Shown here piece by piece: positions 1 to 12,597 of a DNA stretch of 64,000 nt. The number at the start of each line of letters is the position of its first letter. The first letter of the stretch is position 1. The DNA comes from Xiphias gladius. Its lineage: Eukaryota > Chordata > Actinopteri > Istiophoriformes > Xiphiidae. The translations under genes and the position numbers were made by a program. The stretch is taken from positions 2,470,448 through 2,534,447 of the forward strand of contig NC_053403.1 of NCBI RefSeq assembly GCF_016859285.1, given 5' to 3'. A model generated the notes under the pieces. The model searched no databases, was not told the origin of the DNA, and saw nothing but the letters and a program-made list of their open reading frames with translations.

Positions 1-154
1 AAGTTATTTTTTATTTTTCATCACAAGAAACAGGAAATATCAAAATGATGTTTGTATTACAACACAAGTGGCAGGAAGCATTAGGAGAACGGGAAATGTT
101 GCATGGGGAATATATGATAAAATGTGGGCCAAGACACACACACACGTGCACAAG

Positions 155-185
<31 letters not shown>

Positions 186-696
186 CAAAAAAGGAAATTG
201 AAGGAGCTGAAAAAATGAAAAGAAGCTATTTGATGATAAATAGAAGTAAAATGCTAAAAGAAAAAAGTTTTATTTCATTTTATCAACTGACTGTCGGTAA
301 AGGAGGGAAATAAAAAGACTTTATAGGGAAAGAATGAACTCCCTTTTAATTGACAGTGTTACTCATTGATGCGCTCGGCTGTACTTCTGACTTGTCTGAT
401 AACCTTTTACAACATTTTGTCGGTTTGGAGGCTCCATACGTTTATTCACACTCACGCTTTCCTGTCGGGACACAACGAAAACAGTTCGTCAGACATGACG
501 AAGACTGACTGTTATCATTAAAGTTTCCTCCCTCAACTTTTATGTCTCCAATTTTGCATTGTCTAGTGCTGCTTTCTCCCCTTGTTTTCATAACATATGC
601 TGGTAATCTTTCACTGAAGAATAGAGAGAAATATGCCTCGTCTCTCCTCTGAACACTGACCTTTTTCTTTTTTTTGTCCCCCTGCTGGTCAAAACC
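1..696. other. AT-rich non-coding sequence left of the possible terminal exon
   Basis: No convincing exon is seen here. It holds a CA-rich microsatellite near 134-182 and a pyrimidine-rich stretch at about 655-690 that would suit the acceptor of the exon beginning at 697. The short open frames are shadows of low-complexity sequence. If the exon at 697-849 is real, this is the last intron of an unidentified plus-strand gene. Confidence 0.5.
134..182. repeat. (CA)n microsatellite
   Basis: An interrupted run of CA dinucleotides, with an uninterrupted tail of about 13 units at 155-181. The His/Thr-rich open frame across it is an artefact of the repeat. Confidence 0.95.
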
Positions 697-849
697 AGAC
701 CTGGAATCGGATCCTGAGAAGCCCTCAGACTATCACTATGAACCCCCATTGTGGGACATGGAGGAGGAGGATGACTTACAGCAGACGGCCTGCTCTCTCT
801 GCCAATCATCATTCCGTTGGCCGGCGCTAACAGGGGAGTCGACACCCTG
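697..849 (+). CDS. Possible 3'-terminal coding exon of an unidentified gene
   Basis: A strong polypyrimidine tract and AAAACCAG acceptor precede an open frame that begins with two bases of a split codon and ends at TGA 847-849. The frame encodes about 50 residues containing DYHYEPPLWDMEEEDD, then a CSLC pair and FRWPAL. The acidic/aromatic composition looks like real protein, but I do not recognise the family and see no upstream exon in the window. In human, RIN2 lies in the same orientation beside NAA20, so a gene end here would be positionally plausible, but nothing in the sequence identifies it as rin2. A chance frame behind a chance acceptor is the alternative. Confidence 0.35.
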
Positions 850-2060
850 ACCTTTCACCTCGCCCCCCCCCTCTAAATTCGCTGGACTGCAGACGATCCC
901 GTCTTCGCTTTTACGGCTCCATTCATAAATCACTGCTCAGCCTTCTGCTTACATCACCGTTAACTGCAAACAAATGAGCATTCTTGGGAAGATGTTTGCA
1001 CATTTAAGCAGACTTACCCGTGCCCTCGGCTCGCTGCTGGTGCGCGGATACCAGCCCCCTTCCCCCAGAACCGGAGCGAGGCCGGGTTCCCTGCAGCTGC
1101 TCGTGCTGATTTTCCACTGTACCGGTGCCAGATATAGACTCATACCAATTTGTTTATTTATTTATTTTTGTTTTTTTTTTGTTTCTCTGGGTAAAATGTC
1201 AAACGGCCTCCCGGTGTGTCGTGATCAATGTGTGTGTACCACATCTCGTGTCTCAATACACCGGATAGTTGTCAAGATGTTTCGATCAGCACCAGCTCAC
1301 GGTTGGACGAGAGGGAAAGTCTGGGGTTTACCAGAGTTATTAGGGTTCAACCTCTGGAAACCACACACGTCGGCAAAAACTTCACCACATTACTGAGGGA
1401 AACACTGAACTCTCTTACTCTTCTACATTTGTCTGACAACTGGAGCCATTAGTTATTCATACAATAAGTATAGAAAAAGAAGTACAAAAGGGGTCATTCT
1501 GCAAAATTAGTGCAACCAATTGCTTTTACTTGTGCTAAGGATCTGAATCCTTCTCCCACCAATAAAACAGATGATAAAACAACTCGACGGGGCACAAAAA
1601 AACCTTGTATTTCCATTTTCAAAGCGATTTCCATGCTGTCAGATGAACTGAAGATACAAGGTTGTTCTACTTAGCAAGGCGAGAAACCCTGTTATGTTAA
1701 AAACCTTGTGTCTGTCTGGTTGATGCCACGTTGGAAGTTTTTCCACAGTCAACCCACTCATCGTCTCTGAAATGCATTAAAAAGCCTGAAAGTGGAGACA
1801 CCAGGTTTGTCACCCACTGGGAGGAACAGACCTCATAACCCCAGTTGGGGGGGGGTTTCATTACGAATGCATCAGTAAGTCACCAGTGTGACTTTCGATG
1901 CTTGAGTGCATTTTTACCGATCGTACTCACCTGAATGCAGGAATGTAACCCGCATTTTTCTGCTGTGACATTGGTGCTTTATCTTTTTCGGTATTTGGGC
2001 TCTTCTTCCGCAGGACCACTTGTAAAGCACGATGTGGATCTGTAGTGGAAAGTAAACGCT
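850..2060. other. Intergenic or 3'UTR sequence, no gene seen
   Basis: If the exon at 697-849 is real, this begins as its 3'UTR; the first AATAAA on the plus strand is near 1561. A short piece around 1515-1560 resembles the common fish repeat containing 'AAGGATCTGAAT'. Nothing else is supportable. Confidence 0.4.
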
Positions 2061-2089
2061 CTAATGGGTTTTGGCTCCTCTGAGTCATT

Positions 2090-2300
2090 AACCCCCGGGC
2101 TGTGTTACTGCGAGCGAGCTGGTTTAAAAAGCAGAGAGGGGGCGGTGGGAGGACTTCTCGGTGACTGTTCGCGACGAGGCGAGCGCTTCCCGCCGGGTCA
2201 GAGCGGCGGACGGACCAGCCCGCTCTCGGTCATGATCGGCACCACACGACACCAGATCGGCGGTTTGGACACCGCACTTGGTCTCCGACCAAAAGGAAGG
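2090..2300 (+). promoter_or_regulatory. GC-rich promoter-like patch with TATA-like and GC-box motifs
   Basis: A TTTAAAA motif near 2123 sits just upstream of a GC box (GGGGGCGGTGGG) and a CpG-dense stretch of about 150 bases with an ATG at 2232. The composition stands out sharply from the AT-rich surroundings. No spliced coding sequence could be traced, so this could start an upstream or non-coding transcript. The call rests on composition and motifs only. Confidence 0.3.
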
Positions 2301-3790
2301 TTTTTTCCGTGCGAGGTTTCTGGCAGATTTGGTAGATGTTATCGCACAGTGTCTCCTTACTTGTTTGAAGTAAAGAAGTGTCAGTGTGACGAGACTTCGG
2401 CCCACACGGACAGAAAGTGTGTTTGGAGTAGCAGGACGGTCTCATTCCTCCAGACTGAGTACAGCAAACAAGTGCAAGGGCTTCTTCGTCAGAAATCCAT
2501 CGAAGAGCAGCTGCTGTGTCTTCTCACGGCGCAGCTCTAACTCTACGTGACGCGACGCAACTGTATCATTTCCACCCATCGGCGGCCCCTTCTGATGTTT
2601 GCGATCCTAAATCTCCCTCCTTCGGAGGAGCTCCTGACGAACATGTTACATCAACATCTCTGCTGTCGCGTGTCAGATTCATTGTGCTCTCCGGTCAAAT
2701 GTTCTCAGGAAACACGAAAGAAAAGAACCTCTGCACTGTTTTTTTTTTTTACGTGAGGAACATACAGGAGTCGCGCCAAAATCATAAATGTTTCATGCAA
2801 TCTCAGGGAAAAGGGCGACAGATGCATGTTTCGCATCACTGTGACATAAATAGTAAAGTAATGAGACCATTTGCTGTGGTTGAAAGCTCTACAGTGATGT
2901 AATGAGTATCAGCGTCGGCCAAGTTTTTACTTGGACTCAGACACCAGTTTTCAGACTGTTTGAAATGGTTTGTACAAAGTGGTTTACATGCAGGAAACAA
3001 TGATAATTGGCTCTTTAGTTCCTGGAGAGCTGCCAGAATGACCGATACATCCTGGCTTGTCCTGCCTTACTGGGAGTTACCACCGTGACTGAAACACATC
3101 TTCAGCCAATCATACTGCTTCACATTGTACGTCGTAGCGCTCCACGAAAGAACAGACGGAGGCTGAACGCACCCAGAAAAAGAAGAGACTCCGCGCTGCC
3201 GACACCCGCGAGGCCTCATAGATCAGCTTCTCTGAACGGAAGCTCAGTCTAAACTCACACCAGAACACAAACCACTTGCAAATGTCTCTGTGGTTTGTTG
3301 TTGTCACCTCAGGTGCCAGACAAGTGGAGTTTTACCTCCCAGTTTTACTCAGTGAGTGACAGAGCGCTGGGAGAAGCAAAGAAATTTCAAATTCAGTGCA
3401 GTTTATAAAACACATCTTCGGATCTCTCCGGTTTTCGGCTTAATGCAGATTTTGATCTCTTACAGTTGGTAGAGTTTTGCACAAAACAACGTATATTTCC
3501 GGGGTGAGAAGGTTCACGTTCCTGCCGACCGCAGGGCACTGCAATATACGCAAATACGTAGTGTGTGCAAGCTTTCGTGTCGTCTCAGGTTTAACAATAA
3601 AACTGAGAAAATAATCCGAAGTCAAGGTCCGGGAGTTTTCAGTCGCATCTCACAGTCTATTACCAAGGTCAAGAATGGGCTTTCATATTTAAGGGAGGAA
3701 ACACATACTTTCAGTCCTCCCATTTCACGGTGCATCAAGGGCAAAGCCTCCAATGTCATGAAAAGACACTAGACAGTGAAATACAACATA
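2300..3790. other. Intergenic sequence, no gene seen
   Basis: Mixed composition with no homologous exon. A moderately CpG-rich segment at 3120-3260 carries only chance frames. Confidence 0.4.
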
Positions 3791-3792
3791 TT

Positions 3793-4042
<250 letters not shown>

Positions 4043-4904
4043 TATGCTTGGAAATCCAAGCAAGCAAAAGCATTCAGCTATTTCTTCATGTGTTCCATCA
4101 GCGAAGATAAATTACAGCAGCCAGCTCCATCGTCCAGAGCCGAACTGACGGGAACCAGATTGTTTCTGACTCCATCAAACCACCAAAAACTCCCGGCATG
4201 ATGATGCGCTGCCAAAACTTTCCAATAAATAAAATATGAGTTTGATTTAAAAACTGGTCTGCTTCTAATTGGTCAGTTTGAAGCTGAAAGAGCCAAACAA
4301 ACAAAAAAAAATCTAACTCTTCCATTCTGATTTAGACCAAAGAAAACAAACTGGCGGGCTGATCACATCCTGAGAACCATCAGGGATTGTCAGATCCAGG
4401 TCTTATTAAAACCGCTGCCACCAGTAAGTCGAGCAGAGACCTGCTGGCCGCCCCTCGGAGATAACATAACACTGAAACACAAAACTGAGAATTAGAGCCA
4501 CTGGGGTGTCTGAGGTTACAGATTTACTCCCAAACATGAGGCCAACACTGAGAAACATGTAACTGTCAGCTGCACTGATGATCAATTAAGACTTGGCCTG
4601 AAAGGTTCGTTCTGTCTGTTACAGAGATGATATATAAGGTCAACTTTTGAAAACATATGCCAGAGTTGGATCAGCAGAACAGTGTTGCTAAATCGTTGAA
4701 GATACAAGCCAAATGTAGAATAAACTCTTCTCCACAATCAGTACTTTTAATTTAGATGCTTGAGTAAAGTAAAACGTTGAGGACTTGGACTGCAGCACTG
4801 ATCCTTTTGTTGTAGTTAAACTGGCATTCATTTATTTTTTGGGGCACTTTAGGGCAGTAAAACAATCTGTAAACACAAGCGCGACTGTTAGCAAATAGTG
4901 GCTC

Positions 4905-5165
4905 ATTTGCAGAATGTGGAGCAACATTATCTTTCCAATATTCACTCTCCTTTTAGCTCCGGTTTCGGTCTCCACCGGCTCCAGAGGGAAACATGTGGCT
5001 CTTTAGCTGCATAATACTCCGCCATGGTCACCAGCTGGTCTCTGACTGGGTCTGTCTGCCGGTTGCTGCTGAGCAGGCGCCGGACGGTGGCTCTATCAGA
5101 GCGTGTTTGCGAGCGGATTATGATTTCTCTCAGCGTTATGAGGAAATGTTGTTCATTTACATATT
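4905..5165 (+). repeat. Dispersed repeat family D, copy 1
   Basis: Shares the order of words GAGCAACATTATC, 'ATTCACTCTCCTTTT(A/G)GCTC' and 'GGTCTCCACC' with the copy at 11285-11530, then a related 'TATCAGAGC' tail. Same orientation. The family is not identified. Confidence 0.6.
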
Positions 5166-5329
5166 AGGCAAGTCGCAGAGACGTTGATACTGAACGCATC
5201 AGTTTAACGTGAAAGGTGTCACTCATAGTGACAAACCTACAAAAAGAATTCGACTCTGCATTTCTCCTCAGCTTCATAAAGCATTTAAGCTTCTTTCAGC
5301 TCATTGTTTTTGGTTTTCTGCAGTAATTT

Positions 5330-5890
5330 GAGCAATTGTTAACATAAGAAGTCAACAGCCACGGAGGCACAGTGGTGCTTTGAGCTACTGTCAGTTCACA
5401 ATGCTAACATTCTGATTTTAACCAGGTCCAATGTTTACCGAGTTCGCCATCCCGGTTTAGCGTGTTAGCATGCTAACGTTCGCTATTTAGCGCTCAACAC
5501 AGAGAACAGCTGAGGCTGACGGGAGCGTCGTTAGCTTGGAAGGAACTTTGTCACAGACCAAAGCATTGGACAAACTGAAACTTCAACCCGAAGACGGCGC
5601 TGGATGAAAAGGTATTGCGAGTCATTCTGAGGGGGAGGAATGTCTCGAAATTTTGTGCCAAAAATTTTGCACAATATTTTAGCAGATGTTGAGATATTTC
5701 ATGGAATAAGTTAAAAGAATTTTGACCTGCGGGTGGAGGAGCACCAAAGTCAGTAGGTTTCTGGGGAACATGAATGTCTACAGTACCTCATGGAAATAAA
5801 TCGAAAAGTGGTGGAGATATTTCAGTCTGGACTCGTCTGCATCCATAGAGCCGTGCTGCTGGAGAGAGGCCAAAATACTGACCAGAGCAG
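5330..5890 (+). repeat. Dispersed repeat family E, copy 1 (TTAGCATGCTAAC type)
   Basis: Contains TTAGCATGCTAACG, a 'gttcgccatcc' segment and an ending 'gtctggac...catagagcc' that match in order the copy at 32760-33150. Elements of this type are common in percomorph genomes; the class is uncertain. Confidence 0.5.
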
Positions 5891-7949
5891 CGTTAAGGAT
5901 TTGAATCCTCCTTCCTTCACTGTCAGTGGGAACATGTAAAACACTACGAGGCAGAATCCGGTCTTAAGACACTCTGTCAACCTTCCTCTGATTAAACAGA
6001 CTGTAGTTCAAACACCGGTGTGTGCGTGTGTGTGTGTCTCTACCTGTACGGGCTGAAGCGAAAACTCATCACCAACATTGTGTGTGTTATCCTCTGGCGT
6101 CCTCGTCGCCATCTCAAACACCAGACCGAATCTTTCAGGCTTGTGTAACGAGTTTCTGAGCTTTGACCTCATCCTCTCCGGGGGCCGCTTTGTGGAGCTC
6201 TGCCTTTTGAGTGTGGCTCAGTTAAATCCGCATTCAAACTGCAAAGTAGGCTGTAAAATAGCAGCTCGGTTTACAGACAACATCAGCTTGTTTCCATATT
6301 ATTGTGGACCACGTGAAGGTTATTTTTCTTGGAAATACACACATTTAAAAAAAATTAAAAATCTGGTATAAAATAGGGGCTGACAATGTGACTGTAGTGT
6401 TCAAAAGTAGGACCGTCACCTTTTAATCTCCTGCAGATCCATGATGTTTTGATCACCCCCAAACCTTCTTTTGAACAGTCTCTAAATGTCAAGCTGCATT
6501 AGTCTGAGCAGAATAAATGGATCAGTCTCTCCTCTCTGTTTGACAGCAACACAGCAAAATATACAATCAGCATCCAGTCTGCCTGCCTGTGTGAAACCTC
6601 CACCGATTCCATATTTGCCTCATTAGTCTGCAGCGTGCAGGCCAGGTCCATCTGCCTCCCATTAACGGTGGCAGCCAGAGAGGCTCGACTCTCACACAGC
6701 CTCAACTTATGCAGCCCATGTGAAAGCCTCTATAAAAAGTTTCCCGTTGTTACCTTTTGTGTCATGGAAAGTTGTCGTTTGGAGTTCACAGCAGTTTTCC
6801 TTTTCCTGAGACAAGCCTGCCACCTAGTGGTGGAGCTGGGAGCCGTGGAGGGGCCAGTGGCAGTGCTCATGGGAGGCTAAAGAACTTGACTTTATCCGTC
6901 AGCTTTTTTTTAAGAAACAGTAACAGTACAAGATGTGAGAGACGTTATTACCAATTAGAGGGTGAAGGGAAGCTGTTGCCCTAAAGTTGTGTGATTTGGC
7001 ATCACTGCTGCAAAGGGTAAACATCTCATTTCAGAAATGATTTACTCAAATAATTGTTCCACAAACCACGTTCAACCGACCTCAACGTACAGATGGTACA
7101 GAAGTCGGGTTGTGTCCAGAGACTTTCTTCTGAACAGGCTGAATGACTTGAAATATTCACAAAAGGTGACAAACAACTCGATTATCGGAGGGAATTCATC
7201 ATCTGCAGGCACATGAATTCTTAAAGAGGATGAGTCATTTTTCTCTAGTTAGAGAACAAGCAAATCACTTTTAATATGACGGCGTGTTGATCTCTTGATG
7301 ATATTTATAAAGCACATTTCGTACATAAAGTGCATAAAAGTAGTTTCCATAGCATGTACATTACTTTAAGTTAAAAAAAACCCAGACTGTAATTGACGTG
7401 TGGATTCCACTTATGTGACCGGTAATGGTGGCGTTGCACAGTGACGATTCTTACGTGTCGGGGAAAAGTGAAGGAGCGAACCGGGGAGTCGTTTCACGGC
7501 CCGTATCTGTCACCTCCCGTGGATGCTTTTAGGACAGAACCACTGTTTTAAGACCGGTCCGGGCCGAGCGTGATCGTTCACACATGTTGCGTTGACGAGC
7601 TTCAGAACCGTCTACACGTCCCACACACCAGGAAGCGGTGGAAGTGACTGGATCCTTTTTTGTTTCCAGAAAACGGAGCTTCGTCCTCTCTGGTGGCTCG
7701 TCTCTGCTCATACAGGGACAATTAACGAAAACTAGATCCTGCTGCAAATATTTTGTTTGTTACAGTTTGCTCAGCCACTGTCTAACGCAGCTTTTTAGCC
7801 TTGGTCAAATTTTTAAAAATATTTCAGCCCCCTTCACGAAAAATTGGTCTGTTGGTTGATCAATATTATGTTGTTTTTAAAAAAACAACTTCTAGGTAAA
7901 GTAGGAAAAATGTCCTAAAACTTTGTAAATAAATAAAGTGAAGGACTTT

Positions 7950-8290
7950 TTAAAAGTGGTAAAATAAATGAATAAGTACTTGAGTGATTCAGGTGAAGTA
8001 CTTAAACTTCTGCTCCACTATAGTTTGGATACAAATATTGTACTTTTTACTCCACTACATTTATTTGACAGATGCAGTTACTTGTTACTTTGCAGGATGA
8101 AAATATTAATACAGAATATGATCAACTAATTATTATATGATGTATTATTAAACACTAAGCTATCCAGCAGCATACAAAGCAGTGGACATTGGCCCCAGCT
8201 GTGCCGGCTGCAACATTAAAGGGATGCTTACACATCTCTGCATCCAACAATAGAATATAGACTGACCGGGCACTTTGCTGGGAACACCCG
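7950..8290 (+). repeat. Common fish dispersed repeat ('TACTTTTTACTCCACTACAT' type)
   Basis: Contains AAGTACTTAAACTTCTGCTC and the 'actccactacatttatttgaca' core, known to me as a high-copy percomorph interspersed repeat. It continues into a 'cagcagcatacaaagcagt' section. Confidence 0.6.
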
Positions 8291-8384
8291 TACACCTGAT
8301 CCATCGTGCCGTTAATAAAAGACCACGAGCCGCCTAGAAGCCGTGCAGGAGTTTTTTCCAGCTCCGCTACTTAAACCACTGCTG

Positions 8385-8560
8385 GGGCTGAGGGCGGGCG
8401 GAGCGCTGGCGGTAATCGAGTGACGTCAGCAAACTCAGTCGACCAATAAGAAGCAAAAAAAGGCCTAACAGGTGCAGCGAAACTACCGGGGGGGCGCGGG
8501 AGAGGTCAGTCGGTCAAACGCACACACCCACCCACAGAGTCCGGATGCAGTGCAAATGCC
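8385..8560 (+). promoter_or_regulatory. Promoter-like cluster: GC box, CRE, CCAAT box
   Basis: Within 60 bases lie a GC box (GGGCGG, 8392-8397), a perfect palindromic CRE (TGACGTCA, 8421-8428) and a CCAAT box (8443-8447), followed by GC-rich sequence. A consensus-like donor (AGTGTGAGTG near 8563) follows about 80 bases later and could close a first exon. No downstream coding exon could be linked, so the transcript is unknown and may be non-coding. Confidence 0.4.
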
Positions 8561-11500
8561 AGTGTGAGTGGACCAGGGCACTGGAGGAGCTTTACTGGTG
8601 TTACTGGCCAGTTACCGGCTCTCTACATTTAGTACGACATTACAATGGACTGAAGAAATAATATGCAATTCATCTACATCCTCCACAATCCATTAATCCC
8701 TTTAGTCATTTTAAGGGGGTTCGGAACGAATGAATGCGACATTAATGCGATTTTCAGAATTATCAGAGTCTAATAACCGAAGACTCTGTACACAGTATCA
8801 GTCATTTCTATCATGCAATCATAAAAAAAAAAATTCCCATTTCCTCAATTTTCTTTCACTCATTCTCCTCTGAATGGTTGATGAAAAGGCTCTTTTCCTG
8901 CTTTCGAGTGCGCTGTCAGATTTTTCTCCAACAGAAACAACTTTTCTGGTCCAGCTCCAGCCGCTGATGGAACCCAGATGCCCGTTCTGATGACTCATCT
9001 CCTTCGTCCGCGGCGCTCTCTTGAAATATGGTAGCGCCGGCGCAGTGCAACTGTGACATTCTTGCATTGTCTGATGTCCATGAGAATGAGCAGAGCGGTC
9101 TGCAGCGCATGTGTTGACTGACCGGTGCCGTACATGTGGTGCGGCTCTGCTCGCTGACAGATGATGCATCGAGAGGCCGGTGCTTTTGGAGAAAATGTTT
9201 GGCCTCTGCGGTCGTGTTTATATTCTCACAGAATCTGATACGCACTCTCAAGGCTGAGCGCGGAGCGCGCTTGGTCCAGCGTGGTGGTTTTTTGATCTGT
9301 GTTGGCTGTGAGATCCGCTCCGTCCGAAATAATCCAAAACTGCTTCCTTCTCAGAGGGAAAGTGTGAGTTTCACACTTTTGTTTTTCTATCTCGTGACGA
9401 CGATAACTTCCCAGGTGGATGCTGCGGCGGTGAGGGCTTTAAGAAGTGCTTTATCTTAGCAGCAGCAGCAGCAGCAAAAAAACAAAATGAAAAGCCTGGC
9501 TTGTAGGAGTGGCAGCAGCCATGATAGACCACCATGATTTAAAGGATGGGTTGGATTTATGTTGCCGTGGGAATGTAGTCAGCTGATGCAGCCCTACAGG
9601 CCCACACCATACCCAGCTCAATTTAGGCTACGCTAGGCTACTGTACACTTTACAGATCCCAAACTGGTATCAAATGCTCGCAGTACTTGGGCTGACTTTT
9701 CCTCCAAGAAAAAAAAAACCTGCGGGACGTTGTTCACCCCGAGCGGAGGTCGGCTGTAATGAGGCGGAACGTTTCAGGCCATAAAAAGCCGGCGGTACCG
9801 ATCCCACCCGCTTCTCACATCCACATGTGGGTCAGATATTCTCAGCTCCGCTCGCTGTTTTGACTGGAAGGTTCAAGCTGTCCATCATCGCAGGATCTTT
9901 TGAAGTTATGATGCTGCGTCGTTAATGTTTATGCCTCCGTCACCGTGATTGTTGCAGGGATTTATCGTGCTCCTGCACCGTTAGGCTGCATGCCTGCTCC
10001 TCTATGCAGATTTATGGGAGGCCTTCAAGCGCCGCTCATGCTCCTGCTTGTGTTTGGACGCTTTTCTCGTCACGGTCACAGTCTGATTAAAGCCACTCCG
10101 CCCACCGAGGTTAATGTCCACAGAGTAAATCTTTCAAATCGATTGTTTAGTGCCGTTTTACCTTCTGTCATTAGTCTGACGAGGGCGAGAAAAGCTGTGA
10201 GGCTGCTACTGTCCTCTGTCACTGCTGGTTCCTCCACCTGGTGGTCAGGACCCCTCTAGGGATCACGGAAAGACTTAAAATGGGTCACGGGATGAATTCG
10301 GAAAGGAAATTACATGACATATGCAAAAACTAGGATTTTTTTCATTGTACATTGGTTATTTTGGCCCAGCTTTCTGTCCTGTTTCCTTTTTCGCTAACAG
10401 ATTTCAGCTCAGTAGAGCTGAGGTGGTGTTGGCAAGCAGCAGCCACCGCAGATGAATGTAACGGGCTGAGATGCCTGTCGATCATGTGAACGAGCCAGAA
10501 AAATAAATTAAAAAAAATTGTTTGCCCTGAACCTCAAGTGCGTCATACAGCAGAGGCGTACGAAGGCTTATGTCCTTGAGTGAACTCATCAGGACACGAC
10601 ACTGTCCGATTTCCAAGCGTCACCACTCGTCAACTCTTCATCACATCTGCTCCTGGATCCTGGATTGTTACATCCCGACGGTCGGGTCTGAAGACTACAA
10701 GTTGTTCAAGAGTTAGAAAAACATGAGCTCACCAGACGTCTGTGAGAAAAAGACAATGGGTACTTTAAATTTGGCCAAGTTTGCTCCTTCCTTCCCTTGA
10801 ACACAAAATAGAACAAAGCTGCAAAGAATATTTTCATAATTCATTCATGATTCAGGCTCGACGCACATAATGTTTTTTATTTCATGACACAGCTGCTGTT
10901 GGCACTGCCATTCCTGCTTCTACAGATATTTTCCCTACGGTATTATAAATCATGCCAAACGGCCCTGCCGCTCCTTTTCTTGTCCCATCAGATCAGCTGG
11001 CCGACAAATAAGCTAAAAAAAAGATTCATTATGATGAATCGATGGATCGAAATCAGACCAGAAGTGGAGTCTCACTGTAAAACCAAACACACATCCAATA
11101 CAATTCCGCCTGGACCAAAGCCAGAACGGATCGCAGCATCAAAAACGGTTACTTGACATTGTAAAATATTTGTTAAAGGTGTACAAAGCAAATTTCTACC
11201 ACTAGAGGATTGAAAGACGCCCTGATATACCGTAAACCCATTAAGTTGCTTTGACCAACGTGTTAGCCAACAGTTGCGTATTTCCACATCCAGCAGTTAT
11301 TGAGCAACATTATCATTAATTTGGACTCCTGTTTTTGTCCGTCTGATGCATGTTAGTCCATATTCACTCTCCTTTTGGCTCTGTTTTGGTCTCCACCATC
11401 TCCTGAGAAAAATATCTGGATAGTTTTTGTCTGTCTGCTGTTTGGAGCTGGATTTATCAGAGCTTTTTCGCTAAAAACAGCTGCTTCTGCTGGAAACAAG

Positions 11501-12400
11501 ACGGCTGAGTCCGAACCATGCAGCAAACGTTTCTTCTAACTGATTTGATTTTCAATGTTAACATCAAAAATATCAATTACTGGATCTTAAATCTCTGTAG
11601 AGCTCTTTGTTTTTTAATCCAGCTCTGAACAAGAGGGGACAACGTGGCTAAAATCCAGCTGGCTTGTTACTGGTTCGGTCAAAACTTCCCTTACCTGGTT
11701 CACTTTGGCATTATAGCAGGTGAAATGTTTCCCTCTTGAATCTGTCCTTATTTTTCTGAGGCACTTAACTAACTAAAGTGGACATCAAAGTGGGTCTCCC
11801 CTAACATAAACTCCCAACTCTTTTAGTTTCGGTTTGTTCTCTCAAGTTCAGACTCCCAATAAAGGAACGTATATGTTTCACCCTGAATGTAAATATTCCA
11901 CTTTACAGATGTGAAACACCATTAAAATTAAGTTTAACCTGGGAATTTAAAAGCTGCTCTCCAGTCAGAGTTTGAAGAGTTTAAATGTTGGACATAAGTC
12001 ATGGCTCCTACTTCACTGTAAAGTCCGCTTTCAGTGTATGTGCACTGGAGGTTTCAAATTTCCCCATCACACTTTTATACGTTTCACACTGGCTCCAAAC
12101 TAGTTGTGGTGTCACAAATCCCGGCAGGTACGTCCAGGTGTGAACCTGAGATTTTAGGTCAGTTCAGAGGTTCAGTTATTTCAGCCGATGAATGTGAAAA
12201 CCAACTCTGCACTTACATCGTCGTGCACAGTGAAGCGACAGGAACCAAAACACTTTTTTGAGACTTTTAAAAATACCAGTCATGTCGCACAGCGCATGTA
12301 AACGCAGCCACTTTACCTGTGTAGAAATACAACTACCACAAAAATTTGGTCCAGACAAAGTTATACGTCTAAAGCTGAACCAGGGTTTGTTTAATTCTAT
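8560..12400. other. Intergenic sequence and presumed cd109 3'UTR
   Basis: No exon is supportable. 8980-9260 and 9700-9860 are locally CpG-rich; the latter has an ATAAAAAG TATA-like motif near 9782, but no gene was traced. The part just below 12400 should be the cd109 3'UTR. The nearest clear minus-strand AATAAA (TTTATT on plus) that I noticed is at 10876-10881. Confidence 0.4.
11285..11530 (+). repeat. Dispersed repeat family D, copy 2
   Basis: Same-order similarity to 4905-5165: 'ttgagcaacattatc', 'cattcactctccttttggctc', 'ggtctccacc', 'tttatcagagc'. More diverged and carrying an internal insertion after the first word. Confidence 0.6.
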
Positions 12401-12597
12401 TTACACGCCGAAGATGATGAAGAGAAGGAGCAGAGCAGGTGGCAAACCGGTCAGCGGGAGGTTTGGGCCGCCGTGCGACGCAGCGCTGGGCTGACGATAG
12501 TCGTCCGCTCTGCACTCACTGCAGCCGTCACCACAGAAGGAGCAGGTGGACATATCACTCCTCCACTCTGACTTATACGTCCTCGCCGTCCTCCGTC
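12401..12597 (-). CDS. cd109: cd109 exon 33 (Cys-rich segment and GPI signal, stop)
   Basis: Residues 1393-1457 and TAA at 12401-12403. ARTYKSEW resembles human VRSYNSEV; four cysteines ([11 protein letters not shown]) match human CDLCSDVQGCRPC; small residues around SAASHGG can serve as omega site before the hydrophobic tail [11 protein letters not shown]. Confidence 0.95.

Larger units (their letters stand above)
4043..8380. other. Intergenic DNA built largely of dispersed repeats
   Basis: No exon could be supported on either strand. It contains repeat copies at 4905-5165, 5330-5890 and 7950-8290, listed separately. The remaining sequence is AT-rich and unassigned. Confidence 0.5.

Noticed and set aside
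2064..2540. 158-codon open frame on the plus strand
   Set aside because: CpG-rich sequence lacks stops by composition; the peptide shows no domain and crosses the promoter-like patch.
8819..9251. Two overlapping minus-strand frames of about 110 codons
   Set aside because: No domain, no splice-site support, CpG-rich composition; left as intergenic.
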